Origin: Flavobacteriales bacterium
GTDB taxonomy: Bacteria; Bacteroidota; Bacteroidia; Flavobacteriales; Flavobacteriaceae
Direction: 5' to 3'
Assembly (NCBI GenBank): GCA_011526365.1
Contig: WTIO01000020.1
Coordinates: 12,355 to 74,979 of the forward strand
DNA: 62,625 nt
Position 1 is the first letter of the stretch, and every line of letters begins with the position of its first letter. The notes under the pieces are model-generated. The model saw only the letters and a list, made by a program, of their open reading frames with translations. It had not been told where the DNA came from and did no database searches. Both the position numbers and the translations under genes were made by a program. Below, in pieces: positions 41,495 through 49,967 of this stretch.

Positions 41495-42079
41495 TTATGG
41501 GTTGGTGGGACTTGCTAAAAAGTGTAGCAGTTGCTGAAATGCCAATCCGCGATGACTGATTTTATTTTTTGTGTCAAGATCCATTTCAGCAAAGGTGGTT
41601 TCAAAGCCATCGGGTTGAAATATGGGGTCATAGCCAAAGCCGCCGCTTCCGCGGGGCGTTCGAATTATTTTTCCTTTTACTACTCCCTCAAAGGTGAATT
41701 TTTGTTGGTTAAAATGCAATGCAATGACAGTTCTGAACTGTGCACTACGGTCCGTGTGGGATTCTAAGGCTTGAAGGAGTTTTTCCATGTTTTTTAAAGC
41801 GTTGGCCTCTGGGCCTGCATAGCGGGCAGAATACACTCCGGGCGCACCATTTAAAGCGCTTACTTCAAGTCCTGTATCATCGGCAAAACAAGCGATTCTA
41901 GAGGTGTTAAAAATGGTGTCGGCCTTTATCCAAGCGTTTTCATTAAGGGTATTCCCAGTTTCTGGGATATCCTTTGTAAAGCCAATTTCTTTTAAACCTT
42001 TCAGGTGGAGGTGTGCAGGAAGCAGTTGTTGCACTTCTTTAAGTTTGTTGGGGTTGTGGGTGGCAAAAATTATTTCCAT
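41495..42079 (-). CDS. rdgB: dITP/XTP pyrophosphatase (HAM1/RdgB)
   Basis: 194 residues. Removes deaminated purine triphosphates from the nucleotide pool. The family motifs are complete: FATHNPNKLKEVQQLLP at the N-terminus, ETGNTLNENAWIKA near 41, ADDTGLEVSALNGAPGVYSARYAG near 66, GSGGFGYDPIFQPDG near 145 and the closing SHRGLAFQQL. It follows rlmH by 3 bp on the same strand. Confidence 0.95.
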   Translation of the reverse strand: MEIIFATHNPNKLKEVQQLLPAHLHLKGLKEIGFTKDIPETGNTLNENAWIKADTIFNTSRIACFADDTGLEVSALNGAPGVYSARYAGPEANALKNMEKLLQALESHTDRSAQFRTVIALHFNQQKFTFEGVVKGKIIRTPRGSGGFGYDPIFQPDGFETTFAEMDLDTKNKISHRGLAFQQLLHFLASPTNP

Positions 42080-42082
42080 GCG

Positions 42083-42556
42083 CTAGTGATGGTGATAGTT
42101 TTCATTTTTTATAATGGTACATGCCCGGTACAATTGCTCTACCAAAATTAAACGTACCATTTGGTGGGTAAAGGTGAGGGAGGAAAGGGCAATTTTTTCT
42201 TGTGCGCGTTGGTGTACTTCTTGTGAAAAACCATAAGGCCCACCTATGAGTAAACAACACCGTTTGGCACCTGTGTGAAACTTTTTCTCCAGCCAGTTAG
42301 AAAGTCCTACAGAAGTAAAACTTTTTCCCTTTTCGTCCAGCAGCACCACATGATCGGAAGGGCTTAGCTGTTGTAGCAACTTTTGCCCTTCTTGTTTTTT
42401 TTGGACCTCTCCCGAAAGGGACTTTCGGTTTTTTAGATCGGGGAGTAGCTCAAAACGACACTTGATATAATGTTTCAATCGTTTTTCGTAGTCTTGGATA
42501 AGCCCTTCTAAGGCAGGGTTATCGGTCTTTCCAATCATGTATACGGCAAATTCCAT
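42083..42556 (-). CDS. rlmH: 23S rRNA pseudouridine-1915 N3-methyltransferase
   Basis: 157 residues from the ATG at 42556 (MEFAVYMIGKTDNPALEGLI), which equals the usual RlmH length; an upstream in-frame ATG at 42571 is unlikely. SPOUT-class knot with LLIGGPYGF near 103 and the C-terminal LSSLTFTHQMVRLILVEQLY-RACTI, the SAM-binding region. It forms an operon with rdgB. Its start lies 41 bp from the divergent YihY promoter region. Confidence 0.95.
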   Translation of the reverse strand: MEFAVYMIGKTDNPALEGLIQDYEKRLKHYIKCRFELLPDLKNRKSLSGEVQKKQEGQKLLQQLSPSDHVVLLDEKGKSFTSVGLSNWLEKKFHTGAKRCCLLIGGPYGFSQEVHQRAQEKIALSSLTFTHQMVRLILVEQLYRACTIIKNENYHHH

Positions 42557-42596
42557 GGTGCTAAGGTACAAAGCTCAGGGATTTGAGATGGAGTTT

Positions 42597-42628
42597 TTGG
42601 AAGGCAAATGGAAATCCGTGTATCTTTG
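42597..42628 (+). promoter_or_regulatory. Promoter of the yihY-priA unit
   Basis: TTG (42597-42599), a 21-base spacer and TATCTTTG (42621-42628): a full match to the flavobacterial consensus. Transcription would begin near 42635, downstream of the in-frame ATG at 42583. Confidence 0.75.
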
Positions 42629-42645
42629 GTAGCAATACAGCAAAT

Positions 42646-43560
42646 TTGGCCTTAAATAAACAACCCTTGAGACGCTCAATTTTTCGAAGTGCAGTTCGAT
42701 TGCTGGAGGCAATTCCGCTCCCCGGCTACCCTGGCTTTTCAATGTACAAGCTGTTGGCACTCTATTTTACAGGAATCATAAGAGGCACTCTCACCGCTAG
42801 AGCCGGAAGCATATCCTTTAGCTTTTTTATGGCCTTGTTCCCATTTTTGCTGTTTATTCTTAACCTTATTCCCTTTATACCTATAGAAAATTTCGATACT
42901 GTGCTATTGCAGTTTATAGAGTTGTTGTTGCCCACAGAAACACAAGGCTTTTTTTCTGATATCTTTTTAGACATTCAGCAAAAGCCACGAGGGGGATTGT
43001 TGTCTTCGGTTTTTGTATTGTCCATTTTCTTAATTGCCAATGGGGTGAGCGCTATTTTTAGCAGTTTCGAAGAATCCTACCACATTGAGCTTTCACGTTC
43101 TTTAGTACGCCAATACATTTACGCTATGGGAGTAGGGGTTTTACTGGCCTTAAGCCTTTTAATTACGGTGAGTGTACAGGTATTTTTTGAGCTCTATATT
43201 TTAGGCAACCTAGAAGGGATTATACAAAACACAATCAATTGGATTCGTGTTGGGCAGTTGTTGTCATTTATAGTGCTAACGTATTTGTCTGTAGCTCAAC
43301 TCTATTATTTTGGAACTATTGAGGGACGCAAAGCCCGATTTTTTTCTCCCGGAGCAACAATGACTACCATACTGGTATTCCTCACTACCTACTTATTCGG
43401 TTTGTATATTGACAATTTTTCTACCTACAACCAGTTGTACGGTTCCATTGGCGCCTTGTTGATTTTCTTATTGTATATCTGGATCAACTCCAACATTTTA
43501 CTACTAGGTTTTGAGTTAAATGCTACCCTGAGCAAATTAAAAAGGGGAAGAAAAAAATAA
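42646..43560 (+). CDS. YihY/BrkB-family membrane protein
   Basis: About 304 residues from a TTG at 42646. The frame is also open to an ATG at 42583, but this lies upstream of the predicted transcription start; the first ATG inside the family-conserved region (42741) is too late, since residues before it (LLEAIPLPGYPGFSMYKLL) are conserved in the family. Six transmembrane segments follow: SFFMALFPFLLFILNLIPFI, LSSVFVLSIFLIANGVSAIF, YAMGVGVLLALSLLITVSVQ, LLSFIVLTYLSVAQLYYF, TMTTILVFLTTYLFGLYI and GALLIFLLYIWINSNILLLG. The family has no established biochemical role and was long misannotated as RNase BN. The gene lies 7 bp upstream of priA. Confidence 0.85.
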   Translation: MALNKQPLRRSIFRSAVRLLEAIPLPGYPGFSMYKLLALYFTGIIRGTLTARAGSISFSFFMALFPFLLFILNLIPFIPIENFDTVLLQFIELLLPTETQGFFSDIFLDIQQKPRGGLLSSVFVLSIFLIANGVSAIFSSFEESYHIELSRSLVRQYIYAMGVGVLLALSLLITVSVQVFFELYILGNLEGIIQNTINWIRVGQLLSFIVLTYLSVAQLYYFGTIEGRKARFFSPGATMTTILVFLTTYLFGLYIDNFSTYNQLYGSIGALLIFLLYIWINSNILLLGFELNATLSKLKRGRKK

Positions 43561-43567
43561 GTAGAGC

Positions 43568-46027
43568 ATGGGAAACACTTCTTATGTGGATATTGTTCTT
43601 CCGCTGGCCTTGCCCCGCCCATTTACCTATGCCGTAGCCGCGGAAGATGTGGCACTACTTCAACGGGGAATGCGTGTGGCAGTTCCGTTTGGGAAACAAA
43701 AAATTTACACAGGGATTGTGTATGCACTAGATGTGCCTGCGCCACAGCGCTATACGGCCAAATATATCGAAGTGGTTTTAGAAGAAGAACCCGCCATCAC
43801 TGCTAAACAATTGGCCTTATGGGAGTGGATAGCATCCTACTACCAGTGCAGTTTAGGCGAAATACTCCGAGCTGCCATCCCTTCTGTGTTGCTTTTAGAA
43901 AGTGAATTGTTAATGCATTTGCATCCCGAATGCCCACCCATAGATAGTCTTCAGCTTACGGATGCAGAATATTTAATACTGGAGGCCCTACAAGTACAAC
44001 CCCTAAAAGTGCAGCAAATCACAGAAATTGTGCAGCGGAAGCAGGTTCTTCCTTTGCTGCACCGCATGGTTGCCAAAGGCTGGATAGAGCAGCAGCAGCA
44101 ATTGCAAGAAAAATACCGCCCTAAAAAAGTACGTCGGGTACGTCTTCATCCAAAATTTCAGCAAGCGCAACAATTGCAGGAACTTTTTGATCAGTTACAA
44201 CGGGCTCCTAAGCAAAGTCAATTTCTACTTGCCCTATTGGAAAACAACCCAACCGGAACGTGGAAAAAGGTGGCGGTATTAACTAAAAAAAGTGGGAGTA
44301 CTTCAGCCGTTGTTCGCAGTTTAATAGACAAATCCATCTTGGAGGAAGCGTATCAGGCAGAGGATCGGCAGCTGTTTGAACAGCTTCCAGAAAAGGCCCA
44401 GTTTGCACTGTCTAAGGCCCAAAAAGAAGCCCTTCATGATATCGACAAACAACTAAAAACGAATGATGTAATTCTTCTCGAAGGGGTTACGGCGTCGGGA
44501 AAAACAGTGGTTTTCTCCAAAAAAATTGAAGCCTGTTTGAACAACGGTCAACAGGTGTTGTATTTACTTCCCGAAATTGCGCTCACCCAGCAAATGGTGC
44601 AGCGCTTACAAGCACTTTTTTCCAATCAGGTAACAGTCTATCATTCAAAATATTCGGGCCAGGAGCGCACCGAAGTATGGCATGCCGTTCGAACAGGTGC
44701 TTCAAATGCACAACTTATCGTGGGTGCCCGTTCGGCCTTGTTTTTACCCTTTAAAAATCTAGGGCTCATAGTGGTGGATGAGGAGCATGAAACCTCCTAC
44801 AAACAATTTGATCCTGCACCCCGATACCACGCCCGGGATACCGCCATAGTGCTGGGGAAACAGCATCAAGTCCCTGTATTATTAGGTTCTGCAACACCTG
44901 CTTTAGAAACGGCTTATAATGCCAGAACAGGCAAATACGGTTGGGTACAATTACACTACCGCTACAGTGGGGTGACCTTGCCAAAAATTGAAACGATTGA
45001 TTTAAAAGAAGCCCATCGAAAAAAACAAATGGAAGGAATGTTTTCTAAAACCCTCCGCGATGCCTTGTCGGCATGTATGGCCGAGGGGCATCAAGCCATT
45101 CTTTTTCAAAATCGCCGTGGTTTTGCTCCAGTGATGGAGTGCCATAGTTGTGGGCACACCCCCGAATGTACCCAATGTGATGTGACCCTCACCTACCACA
45201 AAAAAAGCCAACAATTAAAATGCCATTATTGCGGCTACAGCATTCCTGCTCCTGTACAATGCAACGCCTGTGGAATGCCTACGCTTAACTTACGCGGCTC
45301 TGGGACACAACAAATTGAAGCACAACTCCACAGTTTGTTCCCTGAGGCTCAAGTGGGACGTATGGACTGGGATACCACCCGAGGAAAAAGAGGTTTCGAT
45401 CACTTGCTACAAGCATTTTCAAATCAGGAGTTACAAATTTTGGTAGGCACACAAATGCTTATTAAAGGCTTAGATTTTAAAAATGTTCAACTGGTGGGTG
45501 TTATGCATGCCGATCAGTTGATGTTTCAGCCAAATTTTAGAGCAATGGAGCAGAGTTTTCAAATGCTCTCTCAAGTGGCTGGTCGTGCCGGGAGGGCCCA
45601 AAAGCAAGGGACAGTATTTTTTCAAACCTACCAACCCCATCATCCGTTGTTTCAATATGTGAAAGACCACAATTTTGAAGCGTTCTACCAAAAAGAACTT
45701 CAGGAGCGCAAGCAGTTTGCCTACCCACCGTTTTATCGCGTACTGCAAATTACCTTAAAACACCGCAATTTAGCCACGCTAGACCAGGCTGCTTTGTGGT
45801 GGTCTAATGTGCTAAAACAGTCCTACACGGGCCCCCTTCTTGGTCCTGTGGCACCTCCTGTAGGTAGGATACGCAACCTATACATCAAACAATTGCGGAT
45901 TAAAACGCATAATGCATCTGCTCGCGAACAAGTAAAACAATTGATAGCTGCCACCAAAAAAAGCTTTGAAGCCATTGGAAGCTTTCGTGCCGTTCGATTG
46001 TCTATTGATGTGGACTCCTATCAGTAG
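43568..46027 (+). CDS. priA: Primosomal protein N-prime, replication restart helicase
   Basis: 819 residues. Reloads the replicative helicase at stalled forks. N-terminal DNA-binding domain about 1-105. Helicase core from about 285: Walker A reads LEGVTASGKTV (about 304-314, Ala where Gly is usual), DEEH box VVDEEHETSYKQFDPAPRYHARD. The zinc domain carries eight cysteines in paired motifs (CHSCGHTPECTQCD, CHYCGYS, CNACG). The C-terminal helicase lobe includes LVGTQMLIKGLDFKNV and SQVAGRAGRA. The gene runs in one unit with YihY. Its stop overlaps the convergent LytTR gene by seven bases. Confidence 0.96.
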   Translation: MGNTSYVDIVLPLALPRPFTYAVAAEDVALLQRGMRVAVPFGKQKIYTGIVYALDVPAPQRYTAKYIEVVLEEEPAITAKQLALWEWIASYYQCSLGEILRAAIPSVLLLESELLMHLHPECPPIDSLQLTDAEYLILEALQVQPLKVQQITEIVQRKQVLPLLHRMVAKGWIEQQQQLQEKYRPKKVRRVRLHPKFQQAQQLQELFDQLQRAPKQSQFLLALLENNPTGTWKKVAVLTKKSGSTSAVVRSLIDKSILEEAYQAEDRQLFEQLPEKAQFALSKAQKEALHDIDKQLKTNDVILLEGVTASGKTVVFSKKIEACLNNGQQVLYLLPEIALTQQMVQRLQALFSNQVTVYHSKYSGQERTEVWHAVRTGASNAQLIVGARSALFLPFKNLGLIVVDEEHETSYKQFDPAPRYHARDTAIVLGKQHQVPVLLGSATPALETAYNARTGKYGWVQLHYRYSGVTLPKIETIDLKEAHRKKQMEGMFSKTLRDALSACMAEGHQAILFQNRRGFAPVMECHSCGHTPECTQCDVTLTYHKKSQQLKCHYCGYSIPAPVQCNACGMPTLNLRGSGTQQIEAQLHSLFPEAQVGRMDWDTTRGKRGFDHLLQAFSNQELQILVGTQMLIKGLDFKNVQLVGVMHADQLMFQPNFRAMEQSFQMLSQVAGRAGRAQKQGTVFFQTYQPHHPLFQYVKDHNFEAFYQKELQERKQFAYPPFYRVLQITLKHRNLATLDQAALWWSNVLKQSYTGPLLGPVAPPVGRIRNLYIKQLRIKTHNASAREQVKQLIAATKKSFEAIGSFRAVRLSIDVDSYQ

Positions 46028-46728
46028 GATTCGTAGTTAGAACGAAATACAGCTTTGTGTGCCCGTCCTAAGGGGAGCACTTTTCCGCCTATAGTGACTG
46101 AGTTGGAGCAATAGTGTTGTACATTATCTAAGTTGATAATAAAGGATTTGTGGATGCGTTGAAACTGTTTTTCAGGTAATTTTTTCACAAATTCTTTCAT
46201 GGTAGAGAGTACCAAATACTTTTTTTGTTCTGTTACAATTTTAATGTAATCTCCCATGGCTTCAATCCATTTAATATCGTTCAATAAGATTTTTACATTC
46301 TTAAAATCACTGCGTACCAAAATGCTCTGCTGCTCGGTTTGACTGAGCAGTTGTTCTTTGGCAATTTTTTTCTCCACCCGTTGAAGGGCCAATAGAAAGC
46401 GCTGGTTGGAAAAGGGTTTTTGTAAACAATCTACTAAGCCATACTGAAACGCTGTGATGGCGTCATTGGCTTGGGTGATGGTTAAAATAACTTCCACTTC
46501 ATCTTTTAAGCGGTCGATAAAGTCGAAACCATTAAAAACAGGCAACTGTGCATGCAACACCAATACATCTACTTTGTTATATTTTAAATAGTCTAAAGCA
46601 TCTACAGCACTAGAAAATTCAGCGGTTAATGTAAAGTTTGGAAGGGTTTTAAAAATTTGTCCGAGTTGGAGTCGGTCTACGGGATTGGCGTCAATAAGAA
46701 CGCAACGTAGCGACTGAGGTTGATTCAT
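46021..46728 (-). CDS. LytTR-type response regulator with degenerate receiver
   Basis: 235 residues. Receiver domain 1-120, then a LytTR DNA-binding domain about 135-235 (KILLNDIKWIEAMGDYIKIV, then FQRIHKSFIINLDNVQHY). The phospho-acceptor Asp, normally in L-D-x-x-M/L-P, is His59 (VLVLHAQLP). The acidic pair near the N-terminus is reduced to one Asp (VLIDAN, D13). The switch Lys is kept (QKPF, K104). So ordinary aspartate phosphorylation cannot occur, and output may depend on expression, dimerisation or a ligand. No histidine kinase gene is adjacent. Confidence 0.9.
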   Translation of the reverse strand: MNQPQSLRCVLIDANPVDRLQLGQIFKTLPNFTLTAEFSSAVDALDYLKYNKVDVLVLHAQLPVFNGFDFIDRLKDEVEVILTITQANDAITAFQYGLVDCLQKPFSNQRFLLALQRVEKKIAKEQLLSQTEQQSILVRSDFKNVKILLNDIKWIEAMGDYIKIVTEQKKYLVLSTMKEFVKKLPEKQFQRIHKSFIINLDNVQHYCSNSVTIGGKVLPLGRAHKAVFRSNYESY

Positions 46729-46784
46729 TAGTCAAGATTTAGTGTTGTAAAGATAGAAAAAAACATTTAAAAAGGCCGCAAAGC

Positions 46785-46815
46785 TTGTTAAGTCGTTCAC
46801 TTTAACTTATTTTTG
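46785..46815 (+). promoter_or_regulatory. Promoter of the rpsF-rpsR-rplI operon
   Basis: TTG (46785-46787), a 20-base spacer and TATTTTTG (46808-46815), a full match. The leader before the rpsF ATG (46836) is about 14 bases. Confidence 0.8.
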
Positions 46816-46835
46816 CCCACCGAAATTTAATAATT

Positions 46836-47174
46836 ATGAATCATTACGAAACTGTTTTCATTTTGAATCCCGTTCTATCTGAGACGCAGATAGAGGAAGC
46901 AGTGCAAAAATTTGAGAAGTTCCTCACTACAAGAAAAGGAACCATCACCAGTAAAGAAAACTGGGGACTCAAAAAGCTCGCTTATCCTATTCAAAACAAA
47001 AAAAGTGCCTTTTACCACCTGATGGAGTTTACTGCTTCTGGCGAAGTAATTGACGCACTTGAAGTAGAATTCCGCCGTGACGAACGCGTGATGCGTTACC
47101 TCACTGTGAAACTGGACAAGCATGCCATTGCATGGGCTGAGAAAAGAAGAAAAAAAATTAAAAAAGAAGCGTAG
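46836..47174 (+). CDS. rpsF: 30S ribosomal protein S6
   Basis: 112 residues, beginning MNHYETVFILNPVLSETQIE, the S6 N-terminus. It ends in a lysine-rich tail. First gene of the conserved rpsF-rpsR-rplI operon; S6 and S18 form a heterodimer in the platform of the small subunit. Three bases separate it from rpsR. Confidence 0.98.
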   Translation: MNHYETVFILNPVLSETQIEEAVQKFEKFLTTRKGTITSKENWGLKKLAYPIQNKKSAFYHLMEFTASGEVIDALEVEFRRDERVMRYLTVKLDKHAIAWAEKRRKKIKKEA

Positions 47175-47177
47175 ACC

Positions 47178-47474
47178 ATGGCAAAAATTGATGAACAACA
47201 ATCAGGAAAAAGAGAGGGTGAAATTCGTTATTTAACCCCCCTCAATATAGACACTTCAACCAAGAAAAAATACTGTCGCTTTAAGCGCTCAGGGATTAAG
47301 TATGTAGATTACAAAGACCCTGATTTTCTAATGAAATTTGTCAATGAACAAGGGAAAATTCTTCCCCGTCGTTTAACAGGAACCTCACTTAAATACCAAC
47401 GCAAAGTGGCCACTGCCATCAAGCGCGCGCGTCACCTTGGGTTGATGCCTTATGTTGGAGACATGCTAAAATAA
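47178..47474 (+). CDS. rpsR: 30S ribosomal protein S18
   Basis: 98 residues, with the S18 core [41 protein letters not shown] and the C-terminal [20 protein letters not shown]. The N-terminal tail (about 25 residues) is longer than in E. coli, as usual for Bacteroidota. It lies 7 bp upstream of rplI. Confidence 0.98.
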   Translation: MAKIDEQQSGKREGEIRYLTPLNIDTSTKKKYCRFKRSGIKYVDYKDPDFLMKFVNEQGKILPRRLTGTSLKYQRKVATAIKRARHLGLMPYVGDMLK

Positions 47475-47481
47475 TTGCCTT

Positions 47482-47937
47482 ATGGAACTTATATTAAAAG
47501 AAGACGTTCTTAACCTAGGGTTTAAGGACGACCTAGTAAAAGTAAAGCCCGGTTACGGCCGTAACTATTTAATTCCTCAAGGCAAAGCGGTTTTGGCCAC
47601 AGTATCTGCAAAAAAAGTACTCGCCGAAAACCTCAAGCAACGTGCCTTTAAAGAGGAAAAAGTAATTAACGAAGCAAAAGCATTAGGTGAAAAACTAGCT
47701 GCTGTAGAAATGAAAATTTCTTCTAAAGTAGGAACAGGAGACAAACTCTTTGGTTCCGTTACTGCAGCGGACGTTGAAGCTGCTTTTGCTGCCCAAGGAC
47801 ACACTGTTGAACGCAAGTGTATTTCACTTCCAGGACGCATTATTAAGCGTTTAGGAAAATACGAAGCCAGCCTGCGTTTACACCGTGAAGTTGTCATTCA
47901 ATTTCCCTTTGAAATTGTTCCTGACAAATCAAAATAA
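47482..47937 (+). CDS. rplI: 50S ribosomal protein L9
   Basis: 151 residues. N-terminal domain MELILKEDVLNLGFKDDLVK, with VKPGYGRNYLIPQGKAVLAT as the L9 signature, a long connecting helix and a C-terminal domain (GSVTAADVEAAFAAQGHTVE). Last gene of the operon; an intrinsic terminator follows 25 bp later. Confidence 0.98.
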   Translation: MELILKEDVLNLGFKDDLVKVKPGYGRNYLIPQGKAVLATVSAKKVLAENLKQRAFKEEKVINEAKALGEKLAAVEMKISSKVGTGDKLFGSVTAADVEAAFAAQGHTVERKCISLPGRIIKRLGKYEASLRLHREVVIQFPFEIVPDKSK

Positions 47938-47962
47938 GTCCTTCAACCATTATTGATGTATG

Positions 47963-47987
47963 ACCCCACCTCGTTGTGGGGTTTTTT
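47963..47987 (+). terminator. Intrinsic terminator after rplI
   Basis: ACCCCAC (47963-47969), loop CTCGTT, GTGGGGT (47976-47982) and a T-run to 47987. It lies between rplI and the next ATG at 47998. Confidence 0.9.
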
Positions 47988-47997
47988 AATTGCACGT

Positions 47998-48465
47998 ATG
48001 AAATACAGTCGCCTGACCAAAGAACAATTTGAAGCTCTCCACCTGGAGTTTGCCCGTTTCCTTGCTGCCTTGGGAATTGACGCTGAACATTGGAAACAAC
48101 TCAAGGAAGAAAAGTCTCCCAAGGTGGAAGAACTTTTGGATGTGTTTAGCGATCAGGTTTGGGACGATGTATTAGACAAAGCAAAGTATTTGGAACACTG
48201 GTCTAAAGATCAAGTACTTCTTATTAGCTGCGAACCCCAACAGATGGCCTCGGTAATTTTAAAAGCTACCAATCCGCCACAGCCTATTACCACTGCTGCA
48301 GGATGGCAATGGGTACAAGAACAGTTGCCTACCAACCAAGTAACCCTCTATCAGGGCACTAAAAAATACACACAGGATCGCAAGCGCAGCATATTTGAAA
48401 TGATACGTTCGGGGGCACAGCTCTCCGACGGAAAAAAATACGAGGCCTTGAGGCGTTTTTTTTAA
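47998..48465 (+). CDS. DUF6495 family protein
   Basis: 155 residues from the ATG at 47998 (MKYSRLTKEQFEALHLEFAR). An in-frame start at 47953 lies before and through the rplI terminator and is rejected. The protein is soluble and matches the flavobacterial DUF6495 pattern: LTKEQFExLHxEFxxFLA, EELLDVFSDQVWDDVLDKAK, YLEHWSKDQ and SDGKKYEAL. Function is unknown. It has no visible promoter of consensus type and begins 10 bp after the terminator. Confidence 0.82.
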   Translation: MKYSRLTKEQFEALHLEFARFLAALGIDAEHWKQLKEEKSPKVEELLDVFSDQVWDDVLDKAKYLEHWSKDQVLLISCEPQQMASVILKATNPPQPITTAAGWQWVQEQLPTNQVTLYQGTKKYTQDRKRSIFEMIRSGAQLSDGKKYEALRRFF

Positions 48466-48503
48466 CCCAAGAATATTAAGATATTTGTAACACAGCTAGT
48501 GAT

Positions 48504-49874
48504 ATGGCCATAAAACCTTCCATTTCCAAAGGCACTCGTGATTTTTCACCTGCCGATATTGCAAAACGCAACTACCTCAAAGCAGTGCTTCAAGAGCAGT
48601 TTGAATGTTATGGTTTTCAACCTATTGCTACGCCTACTTTTGAACAACTGGAAACCCTTATGGGGAAATATGGTGAAGAAGGGGACCGCTTGATATTTAG
48701 AATTTTAAATTCTGGAGAAAAACTTAAAAAAGCCAATACCGAAGCCCTCAGCCAAAACAAGCTTAAAGCCTTTGCAGATTCGCTTTCGGAAAAAGCCTTG
48801 CGCTACGACCTTACCGTTCCTTTCGCCCGCTATGTTGCTCAGCATCAAAACGAATTGGTGTTTCCTTTTCGCCGGTATCAAATACAAAATGTTTGGCGTG
48901 CCGATAGACCACAGCACGGACGCTTTCAGGAATTTATGCAGTGCGATGCCGATATTGTAGGCGTGCGTTCCAGTTTACAGGAAATTGAAATGCTTCGTTT
49001 GTACGACAGTGTATTCAATACCTTAGGTTTACATGGAGTAAGCTTAAAAATTAATCATCGTGGACTTTTGGCCGCATTGGCTCAGGCTATTGGAGCTCCC
49101 GATCAATTAATTCCCTTTACAGTTGCACTGGACAAGCTAGACAAAATTGGTTTCGACGGTGTAGTGGAAGAATTACTGCAACGCGGTTTCGATAAAAATG
49201 TGGTCACACAACTGCAGCCGCTCTTGCAACTCAAAGGAACCGCTGAAGAAAAATTGAAGCAATTGGCAGCAATTTTACCAGCTTCCACCCAAAAAGAAAA
49301 TGCGCTTACAGAACTCCAATGGATTTTTGAGCAACTACAGGACCAGCCCATGCAAACCGTCACAGTAGATTTAGACATTACCCTGGCGCGAGGTCTTAAC
49401 TACTACACTGGAATGATCGTAGAAGTGGGTGCCCCCAAAGAAATTAAAATGGGCTCCATTGGTGGTGGTGGGCGTTATGACGACCTAACCGCTGCATTTG
49501 GTTTAAAAGACCAGAGTGGTATTGGTATTTCCTTTGGCTTCGACCGTATCTTTTTAGTTATGGAGGAGCTGGGTCTTTTCCCAAAAGAAGTGTTGAAAAC
49601 CACTCAAGTTCTCTTTCTAAATACCGACGAAAAAGGAGCAGCGTGGGCCCTAAAGGAACTCGATGCACTGCGCCGAAAAGGCGTGGCTGCCGAAATTTAT
49701 CCCGCCCCTGCCAAATTTCAAAAACAGTTGCGGTATGCCAACGGCAAAAATATCCCCTATGCAGTTATCTACGGCTCCCAAGAACAGGAACAGGGCCACT
49801 TTGTCCTTAAAAATATGCAAGCGGGCAGTCAGCAAGAATATCCCATAGGTACTGCGTTGGCCTCAATTCTTTAA
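48504..49874 (+). CDS. hisS: Histidyl-tRNA synthetase
   Basis: 456 residues, class IIa. The N-terminal GTRDFSPADIAKRNYLK, motif 2 region FRRYQIQNVWRADRPQHGR, RYDLTVPFARY, the histidine-A box LDITLARGLNYYTGMIVEV and motif 3 GIGISFGFDRIFLVMEEL are all present. The C-terminal anticodon-binding domain (about 370-456) has VLFLNTDEKGAAWALKEL. A 38-bp gap separates it from DUF6495 on the same strand. Confidence 0.97.
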   Translation: MAIKPSISKGTRDFSPADIAKRNYLKAVLQEQFECYGFQPIATPTFEQLETLMGKYGEEGDRLIFRILNSGEKLKKANTEALSQNKLKAFADSLSEKALRYDLTVPFARYVAQHQNELVFPFRRYQIQNVWRADRPQHGRFQEFMQCDADIVGVRSSLQEIEMLRLYDSVFNTLGLHGVSLKINHRGLLAALAQAIGAPDQLIPFTVALDKLDKIGFDGVVEELLQRGFDKNVVTQLQPLLQLKGTAEEKLKQLAAILPASTQKENALTELQWIFEQLQDQPMQTVTVDLDITLARGLNYYTGMIVEVGAPKEIKMGSIGGGGRYDDLTAAFGLKDQSGIGISFGFDRIFLVMEELGLFPKEVLKTTQVLFLNTDEKGAAWALKELDALRRKGVAAEIYPAPAKFQKQLRYANGKNIPYAVIYGSQEQEQGHFVLKNMQAGSQQEYPIGTALASIL

Positions 49875-49967
49875 GTTCTAGTAGCACTTCGTGCAGAAAA
49901 AGGGGACTAATGTGCAGTTCATACTTCAATTTTTATAAATTGTAGTCTTTAGAACAAACTATACCCT

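Noticed and set aside
47953-47997. Upstream start for the DUF6495 gene
   Set aside because: It lies before and within the rplI terminator hairpin, and the conserved protein begins at the ATG 47998.
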